Source: Sulfobacillus sp. (GTDB lineage: Bacteria > Bacillota > Sulfobacillia > Sulfobacillales > Sulfobacillaceae). From it: a stretch of DNA of 64,000 nt. Both the position numbers and the translations under genes were made by a program. Below the pieces are notes generated by a model that was given only the letters and a program-made list of their open reading frames with translations, had not been told where the DNA came from and ran no database searches. Shown here piece by piece: positions 25,804-34,970 of this stretch. Location: the NCBI GenBank assembly GCA_027309085.1, contig DAIDDL010000009.1:1-64000 (forward strand), written 5' to 3'. Positions within the stretch are counted from its first letter, which is position 1. The number at the start of each line of letters is the position of its first letter.

Positions 25804-26048
25804 ACCGCTTCGATGTGCAGGCTGCTGAGACAGTCGTGGCAGATGTTTTTGCCCCGGAAGGTTTCAATGTTTTCCGCATTCCCGCAGAAAATGCAGGCCG
25901 GCTCATATTTCCTCAGCACGATCATTTCGCCGTCGACATAAATTTCAAGCGAGTCTTTGTCTTCGATGCGCAATGTGCGGCGCAATTCGATCGGCAGGAC
26001 CACGCGCCCTAGCTCGTCCACCCTGCGGACAATCCCAGTTGACTTCAT
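25800..26048 (-). CDS. abrB: AbrB-family transition-state regulator
   Basis: The 82-residue protein has an N-terminal SpoVT-AbrB DNA-binding domain (STGIVRRVDELGRVVLPIEL) and a C-terminal zinc-finger-like CIFC...CHDC pair. It is a transition-state repressor in sporulating Firmicutes. Its DNA-binding half is strikingly close to that of SpoVT at 60328. A sigma-A promoter with TTGACT/TATGAT lies upstream. Confidence 0.93.
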   Translation of the reverse strand: MKSTGIVRRVDELGRVVLPIELRRTLRIEDKDSLEIYVDGEMIVLRKYEPACIFCGNAENIETFRGKNICHDCLSSLHIEAV

Positions 26049-26086
26049 GCTCTTTCCACTCCTTTATTCGACAGCCTTTTGGTAGC

Positions 26087-26116
26087 ATCATACCAGAACT
26101 TCCAAATTATAGTCAA
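26087..26116 (-). promoter_or_regulatory. Sigma-A promoter of abrB
   Basis: On the minus strand, -35 TTGACT (26116-26111), an 18-nt spacer, and -10 TATGAT (26092-26087) with a TGG extension in front. The -10 lies 38 nt before the ATG. Confidence 0.75.
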
Positions 26117-26212
26117 TGCATCCGGGTATTTTGTCGAGAAATACTCTGGAAAAAAATACAAGAAGGAGGGTTAGGGACTTGGCGAGGTGAAAGGGACTGC
26201 ATTGCGGGTGCT

Positions 26213-26614
26213 TCATGACATCTTCCCGGGCTCTTCCTTGCCGAAAAACCGTGTCCACAATCCGCGCACCACAACGATCACAGCGATGGCGACGGCGGCA
26301 GGAAGCATGCCGTTGAGGCTGTGGCTCAGGGCCAGCTGGCGGGCCATCACGGTCGCCACAATATCCAAGAGCCTGGGCGGAGAGAGATGCCGGAACAAGT
26401 CCCGCATCTCCACGAACAGCACCAGGGTGAAAATGTCATCGAGTACTTCATGCAGGTGGGACAAGATCAGGGCCGGATGCTGGACTAGCTCGCTCCAGTG
26501 CGCCAAGAACGCAATGATGCCAAAGGCCAGCGTGATGAGAATCAATACTTCGATCAGCCAGCGAAGCCCGTAGCTCAGATGGCGTGTCGCCCGCAATAGT
26601 GACTGGGGAACCAT
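26213..26614 (-). CDS. PsiE-like membrane protein
   Basis: The 133-residue protein has about four hydrophobic segments: near 19-38, 58-70, 84-90 and 103-118. The pattern, including ILSHLHEVLDDIFTLVLFVEMRDLFRHL, matches the phosphate-starvation-inducible PsiE family. Function is unknown even in E. coli. It is monocistronic, between abrB and the DMT transporter. Confidence 0.72.
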   Translation of the reverse strand: MVPQSLLRATRHLSYGLRWLIEVLILITLAFGIIAFLAHWSELVQHPALILSHLHEVLDDIFTLVLFVEMRDLFRHLSPPRLLDIVATVMARQLALSHSLNGMLPAAVAIAVIVVVRGLWTRFFGKEEPGKMS

Positions 26615-26798
26615 ATCAGGGCCGCTGCTTTGTGATGGGGAATCTTGTCCAGATGGGTTGTTCTGGTCGTCAGACCATGTAGGTCGCGCGTCGGGGGCAG
26701 CGCTGCACGTAACTCTGATCTTTGAACCGGAACGTCGAGCACATGGTCTTCATTAGAGCATCAAAAATATTCTTGCCTCGCAGCAAGGCTCCCCGGCA

Positions 26799-27704
26799 CT
26801 ATTCCTGTTCGGCGCGAAGCGGCAAGTCCTCGTGGGGCCGCAACTGCTGCCAACTAATTAAAGCCAGCGCCAGAAAGATGGCAGCCATGCCCGTCCCCTC
26901 CCATGCGCCGGGCCGCTCCCCAAGCTGAATCCACGCCGCCAGCACTCCGATGAGAGGACTGAAAAGCGTGGCCATGCCGGCAACGCCCGACGGCAGCCGG
27001 TCCACCGCGTAGGCCCACAGCAGCAAGGCTAAGGCGCTGCCGGGAATGGCGTTATAAAGCAAGGCGCCCATAAACAAGGGAGTCCAGTCGATGCGCACAG
27101 GCTCAGCCAGCAGCGCCAGGACCGCCAGTGCCACCCCCCCGAAGGCCATTTGCCAGGCTGTGACAGCGAACAGATCAGCATTGGGGGGGGCGTACCGCTT
27201 TTGCCAAAGGGCGGACGCAGCCCAGAAGACCCCAGACAGCAGTGCCAGCAGCGGCCCGGCTATCTGGTGATGGAGATGCCACGGTTCCAGAATGAACACC
27301 ACCCCTAAGACCGCCATTCCCAGAGCTGGCCATTCGAGCCCGTGCACCCGCTCGCCCAGAACGGGCCACGCAAAGATAATCAGCCAAATAGGCATGGTGT
27401 ACACGAGGATGGCGGTTTGGCCAGCTTCACCATATTGCAGTGCCCAGAGCGCAAATCCCACAAAGCCGGTGGTTTGCAAGAGTCCCAACGGCACCACATA
27501 GCGCCAGGGAGGCATGGTCAGCGGGCGCTTGAGCCAGATGAGCACCACAAAGAGAACGGCCACGCCGCCAAGAACGCGCAGTGCGGCAAAGATGAGGGGC
27601 GGGGAGTCGGCTAACGCGGCCTTCATGATCACCCAGTTGTATCCCCAGATGAGGGTCAGGGTGCCGAGGGCGGCAAGGGGCAGGGCGGAAGTTTTCTTCG
27701 TCAT
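26799..27704 (-). CDS. EamA/DMT-family transporter
   Basis: The 301-residue protein has ten hydrophobic segments in two EamA halves; LIWGYNWVIMKAAL and TLFSPLIGVLAAWIQLGERP are characteristic. It is probably an exporter of amino acids or metabolites. ATG at 27704 is preferred over a TTG two codons earlier, with AGGAG 9 nt upstream. A long leader with strong potential pairing lies upstream. Confidence 0.85.
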   Translation of the reverse strand: MTKKTSALPLAALGTLTLIWGYNWVIMKAALADSPPLIFAALRVLGGVAVLFVVLIWLKRPLTMPPWRYVVPLGLLQTTGFVGFALWALQYGEAGQTAILVYTMPIWLIIFAWPVLGERVHGLEWPALGMAVLGVVFILEPWHLHHQIAGPLLALLSGVFWAASALWQKRYAPPNADLFAVTAWQMAFGGVALAVLALLAEPVRIDWTPLFMGALLYNAIPGSALALLLWAYAVDRLPSGVAGMATLFSPLIGVLAAWIQLGERPGAWEGTGMAAIFLALALISWQQLRPHEDLPLRAEQE

Positions 27705-27710
27705 TGTCAA

Positions 27711-28536
27711 GCACTCCTAAGACGTGGTATCCGTATTTAGTGGTGAGCCGGCCGCCAGTCCTGGAGGGGCTTCCTGCTGGCCGGACGATGCGTCAGCCCG
27801 CAGCTCCTGCAAGGAGGCGCCGCGAAACACCAACGAGTTTTGGCCATTCAATCTGGGCCGCCCAAAACAGGTAGTCCACAAGCCTCTTTGCAAGAGGCGC
27901 CATTATGAGTATATCATCTGTAACCCCTGGCGGTCCTGCCGGGCGGGAGCGGCGCCCGCTGCGTTGGATTCATGCGCCCGGGAGACCGTTGTGGAAACGA
28001 TGGATGAGCACGTGCGGGACTTTATGTAGTATCCCCACCCTGCGCCGGGTTGTGTGCAAGGGCAAAAGCGGGATGTGACTAGATCCGCCGAGTCAGGTCA
28101 TTTGACAATCCCTGCAATGCATGACGTCTTGGCAGGAACACCGCAGTGTGCGGCCGCTCTGCTGCAGACGGCTCCAGCCACTTCGCAGGCGCCGATATCA
28201 TGGGTATACTGTGAGGGGAGGCGCCAGTCTCCCTGTGGAACAGTTGCTCACTATGCAATCTGCGCGGGGTGCGGGAGGACGGTGCGGTCATGCAGCCGGA
28301 CAGAGCATGCTATTTTGCGCGCCGTAGTCCGAATATTGCGGTTAATACTCAGCCATGCAGGACTTCGGAGTATTTTGTCGAAAAGTTCGTGTCATGGCGT
28401 GCGATAGGCGCCCGTGGCAGAGACTGCAGGCCGCTGGCCCGGGGGCAGTGGCGAAGCCTAATTGGGCCGTAGGACCGGAGTGGGGGCCGGCCATGGGTTC
28501 TTCTCCTGCCTACAAATGACAAGGAGGGATAGCGTT
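27711..28536. other. Long intergenic region with a structured minus-strand leader, no clear gene
   Basis: Short frames here have no coding character. On the minus strand, an extended -10 TGATATACT around 27910 would start a transcript of about 200 nt before the DMT transporter. That leader can pair GTTTTGG with CCAAAAC (around 27862 and 27840) and CCGGCCAG with CTGGCGGCCGG (around 27780 and 27748). Two related GC-rich hairpin-like units, TGCAAGGAGGCGCC near 27808 and TGCAAGAGGCGCC near 27889, repeat. The plus-strand half (28030-28536) leads to the MFS gene; it holds TTGACA near 28101 without a good -10. Confidence 0.4.
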
Positions 28537-29862
28537 TTGGAGAACGTGAATATGAATCTCCTCGGCGAAGCGCGCTGGACTCGCAAAACCACCTGGATGT
28601 TTATTTCCTTTGTGCTGGGACTGGCTTTGGAGTCGTATGTGTTTGCCTTGGCGTCTATTGCGATTTACTGGGTGTCGATGCCCAAGGCTCTGGGAGAATT
28701 GCTTCTAGCCTGGGCCCCTATCTGGCTCATCGTCGGAATTATTCTAGCAGGTCCGTTCTCGGATAAGTACGGGCGCAAGGTCACATTGTACGCCACTTTG
28801 GCCCTGTATGCCGTTGGGGGCATCGTGCTGTTTTTCGGGACGACCTATATCGTCATCCTGATCTCGCTGGGCCTCATGCTCGTGGCAGGCGGGGGCGAGA
28901 TGAATTCGATTCTGGTGGCGAGCCACGAGCTCATGCCGCGCAAGCACCGCGGCAAGGCCACGATGATGATCATCAACGGCATCAACCTCGGCGGCACTGT
29001 CCTGGCCATAATGGCCCTGGCGACTGCCGCGGTGAAAGGCACCGCGGCCATCGCCGTCCAGCGCGATGTGGTCGCCGTGGCGGTGCTGGTTGTGGTGGCT
29101 ATCTTGCTGGCCGCCCGCGTGAGTATGCCGGAGTCCTTCTTGTGGCTGCAAAAGAAGGGCCGGACCGCACATCTCGACAAGACCATCCGGTCATACTTCG
29201 GCCCGGAGGTGTATGCGGAAGCCGTCGTCAAAGAAGTCATCGAGTCGGCGGCGCCTGCCCCTCAGAAGGTCAGCACCGGCTACCTGTGGTTCACTATGGT
29301 CATCATGATTATTGTCGCCGCCGCCAACACCATTGGCTTCGGGTTGATGGCCTATGCTCTGGCCTATGCCTTCTTCCCGCATCTGCAGCCAGCCATCCTG
29401 GCCGTGTTCGAAGGAGCCGGGTTCGTCATTGGGTTTCTGGGCCTGATTGCGGATAGGGTGTCCCGCAAGAAATTTCTCTTCTGGAGCTTTCTCGGGACGT
29501 TTGCCATGACGGTCATCGTGGGCCTTACCACCAAAGCCTGGCAGCACGACATGACGCTCTTCTGGATCCTGCTGGTGATTCTGGCGGGGGTCAACTCGCT
29601 GTGCTACCTGACGGAAGATACCCTCAAGGGTGAAGTCTGGCCGACCTTGCACCGTGGGACGCTGACCGCTGTAGCCCGGTTTATCTCCATTGGGCTGTAC
29701 ATCCCGACGATCTACATTACGGCCAACATGTCCACCGCCCACTACATCTTCTTCAATGCCGGGGTGTGGTTCGTGGGGACGCTGGCAGCCGCCGCGTGGC
29801 TGATTTGGGGCCGCGAGACGGGCCGGGGAGTGACCATTCAGACGGCTTCGGGAGAAGTCTGA
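28537..29862 (+). CDS. Major facilitator superfamily transporter
   Basis: The 441-residue protein has 12 hydrophobic segments and the MFS signature GPFSDKYGRKVTLYATL in loop 2-3, with LIADRVSRKKFLFW in loop 8-9. It resembles sugar/metabolite:proton symporters of the SP/ACS type. TTG at 28537 after AAGGAGGG is preferred; the ATG at 28552 is an alternative. A strong hairpin follows. Confidence 0.82.
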   Translation: MENVNMNLLGEARWTRKTTWMFISFVLGLALESYVFALASIAIYWVSMPKALGELLLAWAPIWLIVGIILAGPFSDKYGRKVTLYATLALYAVGGIVLFFGTTYIVILISLGLMLVAGGGEMNSILVASHELMPRKHRGKATMMIINGINLGGTVLAIMALATAAVKGTAAIAVQRDVVAVAVLVVVAILLAARVSMPESFLWLQKKGRTAHLDKTIRSYFGPEVYAEAVVKEVIESAAPAPQKVSTGYLWFTMVIMIIVAAANTIGFGLMAYALAYAFFPHLQPAILAVFEGAGFVIGFLGLIADRVSRKKFLFWSFLGTFAMTVIVGLTTKAWQHDMTLFWILLVILAGVNSLCYLTEDTLKGEVWPTLHRGTLTAVARFISIGLYIPTIYITANMSTAHYIFFNAGVWFVGTLAAAAWLIWGRETGRGVTIQTASGEV

Positions 29863-29892
29863 GGATGCGGTGCCGATAAGGCAAAGAAGCGC

Positions 29893-29936
29893 CCGCCCCG
29901 CCTGCCCCTCCATTGTGGAGCGGGCAGGCGGGGCGG
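29893..29936 (+). terminator. GC-rich hairpin after the MFS gene
   Basis: A stem of 20 bp with one bulged base (29893-29912 with 29916-29936) and a 3-nt loop, 30 nt after the stop. Only two T follow. Confidence 0.65.
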
Positions 29937-30182
29937 TTAGGCATCAACTCGTGCAGGTCGCGGCGGTACAAGGCGGAGAGGGCCGGCCAATCCCCACTTT
30001 ACGAGTCAGAATTGTTTGGCGCCGCACTGTCAGGACTAAAAAGCGGACTTGCCATTGGCAGGCAATGCCCGGGCTGTGGGGTCTGGCATGACAGCGGTCT
30101 CAACGCGGCGCAGAACATTGTGCACCGGGCTTTGACGGGTGTTTCGGGGACGGATGGAAAATGCGCCACCCGGCTTGGCTAG
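29937..30182 (+). pseudogene. tnpB: Remnant of an IS200/IS605-type TnpB/OrfB gene (C-terminal end)
   Basis: The plus-strand frame ends RQCPGCGVWHDSGLNAAQNI and then runs to a stop at 30180-30182. This is the zinc-ribbon and RuvC-III end of TnpB, with the C-x2-C knuckle and D-x-N-A-A-x-N-I. Only about 80 residues remain; the catalytic core, the first zinc knuckle pair and any tnpA are absent, so it is dead. The frame directly after the MFS terminator marks an old insertion point and touches the end of the convergent response-regulator gene. Confidence 0.75.
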
Positions 30183-30823
30183 AGAGAGAGGATGCCGAGC
30201 CGGTGGGCAGTCAGTACCGCCTGGGTGCGGTCATAGACATCCAGTTTGGAGAAAATGTGGCCGAGGTGGACCTTGACTGTCTTTTCCGCAATGCCGAGCC
30301 GCGCCCCTATCTCCTTGTTGGACAGCCCTTCTCCCAATGCCCGCAGCACGTCTTCCTCCCGGCGCGTCAGCGGGTCCAGCAAGACTGGCTGTCCGGAGTC
30401 TCCAGCCAGCGCCATGAGAGCCCTGGAGTCCAGTACGGTTTGGCCGAGGGCGGCGCGGCGCACCGCGTCCAAAAGCGCTGCGGGGGTCACGGTCTTCTCC
30501 AGATAGCCCACGGCGCCAGCCTGAAGGGCGGTGCGAATGCGCTGGGTGTCTTGAAATGACGTCAGAGCCACCACCCGCACCGATGGGTGCAGGCGGGAAA
30601 TGGCTTGGATCGCCGCTATCCCGTCCATAGGCCCTGGAAGCACCAAATCCATCAGCACCACATTCGCCTCCTGCAGCTGCAAGGAGGCGAGGGCTTGCTC
30701 CGCGGTGCTGGCGGCAAATGCCACTCTCACTTCCTTTGACGTTTCCAGAAATAGCTGGAGACCGTCGCGGACGACCGGGTGGTCATCTACGATGCCCACC
30801 GTTACTGGCGCGGATATTTTCAC
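30179..30823 (-). CDS. NarL/LuxR-type response regulator
   Basis: The 214-residue regulator has a receiver domain (VGIVDDHPVVRDGL, phospho-acceptor Asp in VLMDLVLPG, Lys in LEKTVTP) and a C-terminal LuxR helix-turn-helix (LTRREEDVLRALGEGLSNKE). It appears intact. GTG at 30823 overlaps the kinase stop by 4 nt. Because the kinase gene is frameshifted, this regulator may now be an orphan or respond to small phosphodonors. Confidence 0.88.
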   Translation of the reverse strand: MKISAPVTVGIVDDHPVVRDGLQLFLETSKEVRVAFAASTAEQALASLQLQEANVVLMDLVLPGPMDGIAAIQAISRLHPSVRVVALTSFQDTQRIRTALQAGAVGYLEKTVTPAALLDAVRRAALGQTVLDSRALMALAGDSGQPVLLDPLTRREEDVLRALGEGLSNKEIGARLGIAEKTVKVHLGHIFSKLDVYDRTQAVLTAHRLGILSL

Positions 30824-32356
30824 GAGTTCTCCTTTCCCGCGGGCAGGGACAGCGTCAGGCGGGTGCCGCGCCCGGGGGCGGTATCAATAGCAAAGGCACC
30901 GCCGAGCGCCCTGACACGGTGTTGCATGCTATGCAGCCCCAGGCCCTTGGCGGCGGCGCTGGCATCAAATCCGGCGCCGTCATCAGCAAGGGCTGCGGTT
31001 ACGAGGTTCTGGCAGTGGGCGATGAGGATCGTCACAGTGTGTGCGGACGCGTGTTTCAGGATATTCTGCATAGCCTCATCGACGATGCTGCACAAAGCGT
31101 CGTCCTGCTCCGGGGTCAGCCAGCGGTCAATGTCCCACGCAATCTGGCAGTCGATGCGGATCCCGAGCACGGTCGCCAGCGGTTCTAGCCGGTCGCGGAT
31201 GCGCTGAGCAAGGCCGCGGGAATCCGGGGGCCGCAGCGCCTGAACCATGTCCCGCAATTCCTGCCGGCTGGTTTGGACCAGCTGCTGAACCTGGCTCAGA
31301 ATCCGTGCGGTGTCCTGGTCAGCTATTTTGAGCGCCATCGCGCTCATGAGCAGCTGCGCTGAGAAGAGGCGCTGGCTGACGGAGTCATGGAGATCGGCGG
31401 CGAGCATCCGGCGTTCAGACCACTTGGCGTTCCGCAGACCCTGCGCGTAGAGGCGGGCATTTTCCAAGGCAGCTGCAATATGACCGCAGAACGCGGCGAC
31501 CAAGTGGGAGTCGGTTGGGGCAAATTCTCCGGCCAGCGCGCTTTCGAGCCTTACCCAGTATTCCGTGTGCAGAACCGGCTGCATAATTACGGAGCGGGTC
31601 TCGGGCAGCAAAAGGCATTTATCTTCAGGAAGAATTTGAGGATCCTCCCGGTAGCGGTAGGACAGATCTTTCTCCCCGGCGCGGTTGGTGGCGGAGGTGA
31701 TGACTTCCCATGGCCCGAGAGGGGAGCGGCGGACGATGCCGCATGCCTCAAAATCTAGGCTGTGGACAAATCTCTGTGCAGCAGTGATCAAGACACGATC
31801 CGGCTCGGCAATGGTGGCCAAGTCGACGGCTAGATGAGCGAGGGACTGGAGTTGGGACGCATAGTGCCGGGACTCAAAGAGCATGCGGGAGCGGTCGATG
31901 GCCACGGCCACCTGGTACCCTACCGCCCGCAGCAGCCACATTGAGAATGCCAAGCGGCTGGTCTTTGGCCCGCAGCGGGATGGAGGCATGGAAGACCAGA
32001 CCGTCTTTCTCTCCCACCGCGTCCCGCAGGCGGCTGCAGCGGACAATGTTGACCGCCGTGTTCAAACGGTCTTTAACGAAACGCTCTTGGCATTCGCACC
32101 AGCTGCACTTCAGGGGCTCGGCGCCGTTGCGGTCCAAAGCTGGCGGCAATCCGCTGGCGCCCACCTCCACGTACGAGGCCTTTTTGGCATCGTACCGAAA
32201 CGCCCAGGCCGTCCTAAGCCCCAGCACCCCGCTGAGACGGGGCAGTATGGCCGCCATGGCGCTCGTAATATCATAGGTGCCGTTCAAAGCCTCAGCGATG
32301 TCCTTGAGCAAGGAAATTTGTCCGGAATCTGAAGATGGGTCCAACGGTGTGCTCAT
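30820..32356 (-). pseudogene. Broken GAF-domain sensor histidine kinase (frameshift by deletion)
   Basis: Two frames together make one kinase. The N-terminal piece (32356 to about 31935) is a GAF domain ending LGILNVAA. The other frame resumes with LLRAVGYQVAVAIDRSRM, then a second GAF, HisKA_3 (ADLHDSVSQRLFS) and HATPase (DEAMQNILKHASA). The residues normally between the two parts are missing, about a dozen. The junction reads GTGGCTGCTGCGG (minus strand, near 31930-31940). It fits a deletion between two GCTGCTG copies read in different frames. A sequencing error would not remove the missing residues. Confidence 0.75.
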
Positions 32357-33447
32357 CGTGCCTGCAACGCCTCCTCCGGGTTATTGTACCGTGAGTGAAT
32401 CAGGCAAAGATCACCGAATTCATGCCACAAGTACCCCCAAGAGGCGGCATCCCGGTACGCGGCTTTAAGAAAATCGGGACCGGTAAAGGCATAGAGCAAG
32501 GCTAAGTGGCTCGTGAAATTGTCATGCAGGCCGGTAATGAGGCCCGTCACCGCCCGCGGCGGGTGTTCTGGGGTGATGAGGTGTCTGGTCCATCCGGATC
32601 TGGGAGCCACGGCTCCCTTGTTGGCGTCATAACAGGTCTCGAGCGCCCTGGCCACCGTTGTGCCGAGGGCAATGACCGAGTGCCCGGCGCGCCTGGTGGC
32701 ATTGACCCTCCGCGCCGTTAATTCCGGCACCTGAAACCATTCGGGAATGACTGGGTGCTCCTCCCAGGATGTGGCGACTTCATGGCTGGACAGGCTGGTG
32801 TGAAGGGTGAGGGAGCCAAACTCCACCCCCATTCGGCGCAGAGCGGCTACCAGACTTAGCGTGAAAGGCCGGGAGGCCGAAGGCATTTGAAGAGCCGGGC
32901 CGGCAGCCAAACACGCTTTGATAGTCTGACAGCGGATAGGGCCGGCCGACATATCCGTACCGTACCGGGGAGCCCGAGACAGCAGCCACCTGGTACCACG
33001 GGTCCTGTGTATTGACGAGCCACAGCCGACTTTGCGGGTGGAACCGCCCTGCCACCGTTCCGCGTGATAGTTCCCGCCCCTCCCGGTCGGTCAACACAAT
33101 CCGGTCTCCCGCCGCAAACGGCGCCCAGTCTGGCTCTCCCGCAGGGTCCCGCCGTTCGACCAGGGCGAGGCCGGGACCGAGGTCAGCCGCCAGGCGCAGG
33201 ACCAATCGGCCAGCGCTGCATGAGGCATGGAGTCTTGCGCTAATCATCGCCGAGTCGTTGACGACAATCATGTCCTGTCCCCCGGCTCCAAAAAATGGGG
33301 GAGGTCATGGACGGAGGCGTTTTCAGCCGTGCGGGCGAAATGGTCGAGAATTAACAGTTTGACACCGTCCCGGGTCAGATCGCGATATTCTGCAGGGGCC
33401 GTTGCTTGGGGCACTGCCAGCCCCAAATCCAATAGCTGGGTGTCCAT
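32353..33447 (-). pseudogene. Broken QueA-like gene (S-adenosylmethionine:tRNA ribosyltransferase-isomerase family)
   Basis: Three frames in series spell a QueA-like protein. The start is MDTQLLDLG with LPHFLEPGD; then VVNDSAMISARL, GYVGRPYPLSDYQSVFG and PGSS; then MPSASRPF, LTLHTSLSSHEV, GTTVARALET and a GLI-x2-LHDNFTSHLALLYAF end. The first break is a 5-bp tandem duplication (TGTCC twice at 33271-33280, plus strand). Removing one copy restores PGD-MIVVND. The second is a small indel near 32883-32895, between PGSS and MPSA. The first codon follows GGAGGTCACCGCATA. It cannot make a full enzyme as it stands. Confidence 0.75.
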
Positions 33448-34007
33448 TATGCGGTGACCTCCATGACCAGACCGGAGGCGGTATCCCACAGGGAGCCGCA
33501 GGCGGCTCCCTGTGGGATACCGGGCTTCCAGGCTGAATAAGGGGGCCAGGGCCCGCGCCACCTCTTGGGGCTGGCGTAGGCGGGAAGTGTCTGCCAAGAC
33601 GGCTTGACGATGCATGTCAGTATCCAGGTGCGGCTCCTTGTTGGCCAATGTGGCGTAAGCCAGATCTACAGCCGCTTTGGCTCCTCCATAGGCGGCCCAG
33701 CCGCCATAGCAACCAGTGGCCGCGTCGCTCGAGATCGCCAGACTCATCCCCCCACGGCGTCCAGATATGGCAGGGCCCGGGAAACCAGATCCAAAGGCGC
33801 CAGCACGTTCAAGGTCCAGACTGACAGGAAATTCTGACGGCTGAAGTTCCGCACAGACGGCAAAGGAAGCGCGCAGGCCACTGCGAAACCTGAGCCTAAA
33901 AGTTCCTCCGCCATGGCTTTTCTCAGTCCCCGGGTGGCGCCTGTGACCAGAGCCACACGGCGATCTGGCCCTAGAGAGCCGCCGCCATAAATGTTGTCGG
34001 TGATCAT
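33445..34007 (-). pseudogene. Broken short-chain dehydrogenase/reductase gene
   Basis: The start ATG at 34007 gives RRVALVTGATRGLRKAMAEELL (cofactor site). The frame then lacks the NNAG region and stops at 33744. In the next frame ISSDAATGCYGGWAAYGGAKAAVD carries the Y-x3-K-like catalytic segment, but residues around the usual PGDMDT are gone. Three lesions are visible: loss of about 60 codons early, a G6 run at 33748-33753 that needs a seventh G to read GGMSLAIS, and a 10-bp palindrome-extending insertion near 33498-33507. After removing that insert the end reads TGSRLWDTASGLVMEVTA and a stop overlapping the QueA-like start. Confidence 0.75.
33479..33522. repeat. 44-bp near-perfect palindrome inside the SDR remnant
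   Basis: Left arm 33479-33499 and right arm 33502-33522 are perfect 21-bp complements around a 2-nt spacer. It lies in former coding sequence near the SDR stop. Confidence 0.9.
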
Positions 34008-34289
34008 GTATTTTCACGTCCTTTTCGGGTGGTGTCTGTGTTGTGTCTATATCGTAGGAGTCCGGGACGGCCGGCGCATGCGTCTAAAAGCTGAAGGGGG
34101 CTAGGACTTTAGGCCTACCAATCAGAGAGGGGCCTCTCAGGGATTGCGGGGAGCAGAATTTTCCGGAAATTTTGGCCGCCTGCCAGATCCGCAAGATATG
34201 CTATGATGGCGCCAAATGGATTTCCCTCCGTTTTTAAGAAGGGTGCCAGAGGTGCCGCCGACTTTGTGGGACAGGCAAGGAGAGTGCCC

Positions 34290-34970
34290 ATGCCGAGACT
34301 TTTAGTGGCAGAGGATGACCTGATGCTGCAGCGCGCGGTATGCGACCTGCTGCAAGCGGAACACTATGAAACCCGGAGCTGTTCTGACGGGGAAGATGCC
34401 CTGTACCAAGCAGCGACAGGGTCTTTTGACCTGATCCTGCTGGATGTGATGCTGCCGGGCTGCAGCGGTTATGAGGTAGCAGCGCAACTCCGCCGCCGCA
34501 AGATTCTCACCCCCATCATTATGCTGACGGCCAGGGACCGGGTCGATGACCGGGTTCAGGGACTGAATGCGGGAGCCGACGATTATCTGGTCAAGCCCTT
34601 TGCCTCCACTGAGCTTGTGGCTCGCATCCGCGCGCAGCTGCGGCGGACCTCCCCGGATTATCAAGAGGCTGAATCCTTGCAGTGGAGCAATTTGCGGTAC
34701 CGGTTTGCGACACGCGAGCTGGCGGTTGGCGAAGAAATTTTGCGTCTATCCCCAAAGGAGGCGGTTCTCATCGAGTTGTTTATGCGCTATCCGGCAGCCA
34801 CTTTAACCCGGCAGCAGTTAATGGACCGCTTGTGGGGCGATGGGGCGGATATCTTGGACAATGCTTTAGAAGCCCACGTGTCCAAACTGCGCAAGCGTCT
34901 GGCACTGGCTGGCGGGCCCGACATCGTCGCGGTGCGAGGTCTCGGCTACCGCCTAGATGCCCGGCCATGA
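34290..34970 (+). CDS. OmpR-family response regulator
   Basis: The 226-residue regulator has a receiver with acidic pair EDD near residue 8, Asp in LLDVMLPG near 51, Lys in LVKPF near 101, and a winged-helix C-terminus (LSPKEAVLIELFMRYPAATL through VRGLGYRLDARP). ATG at 34290 has AAGGAGAG upstream, and an extended -10 TGCTATGAT lies at 34199-34207. It overlaps the kinase gene by 4 nt, so the pair is co-translated. Confidence 0.92.
   Translation: MPRLLVAEDDLMLQRAVCDLLQAEHYETRSCSDGEDALYQAATGSFDLILLDVMLPGCSGYEVAAQLRRRKILTPIIMLTARDRVDDRVQGLNAGADDYLVKPFASTELVARIRAQLRRTSPDYQEAESLQWSNLRYRFATRELAVGEEILRLSPKEAVLIELFMRYPAATLTRQQLMDRLWGDGADILDNALEAHVSKLRKRLALAGGPDIVAVRGLGYRLDARP

Noticed and set aside
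26640-26780. tRNA-like stretch before the DMT gene
   Set aside because: No acceptor stem/T-loop combination could be formed.
28054-28407. 117-codon frame upstream of the MFS gene
   Set aside because: Composition and absence of ribosome site or homology-like motif argue against a gene.
29191-29913. 240-codon minus-strand frame
   Set aside because: It is the shadow of the MFS gene in a GC-rich genome.
34682-34966. N-terminal extension of the histidine kinase
   Set aside because: It overlaps the response-regulator gene; the ATG at 34967 overlaps its stop by 4 nt, the usual coupled arrangement.
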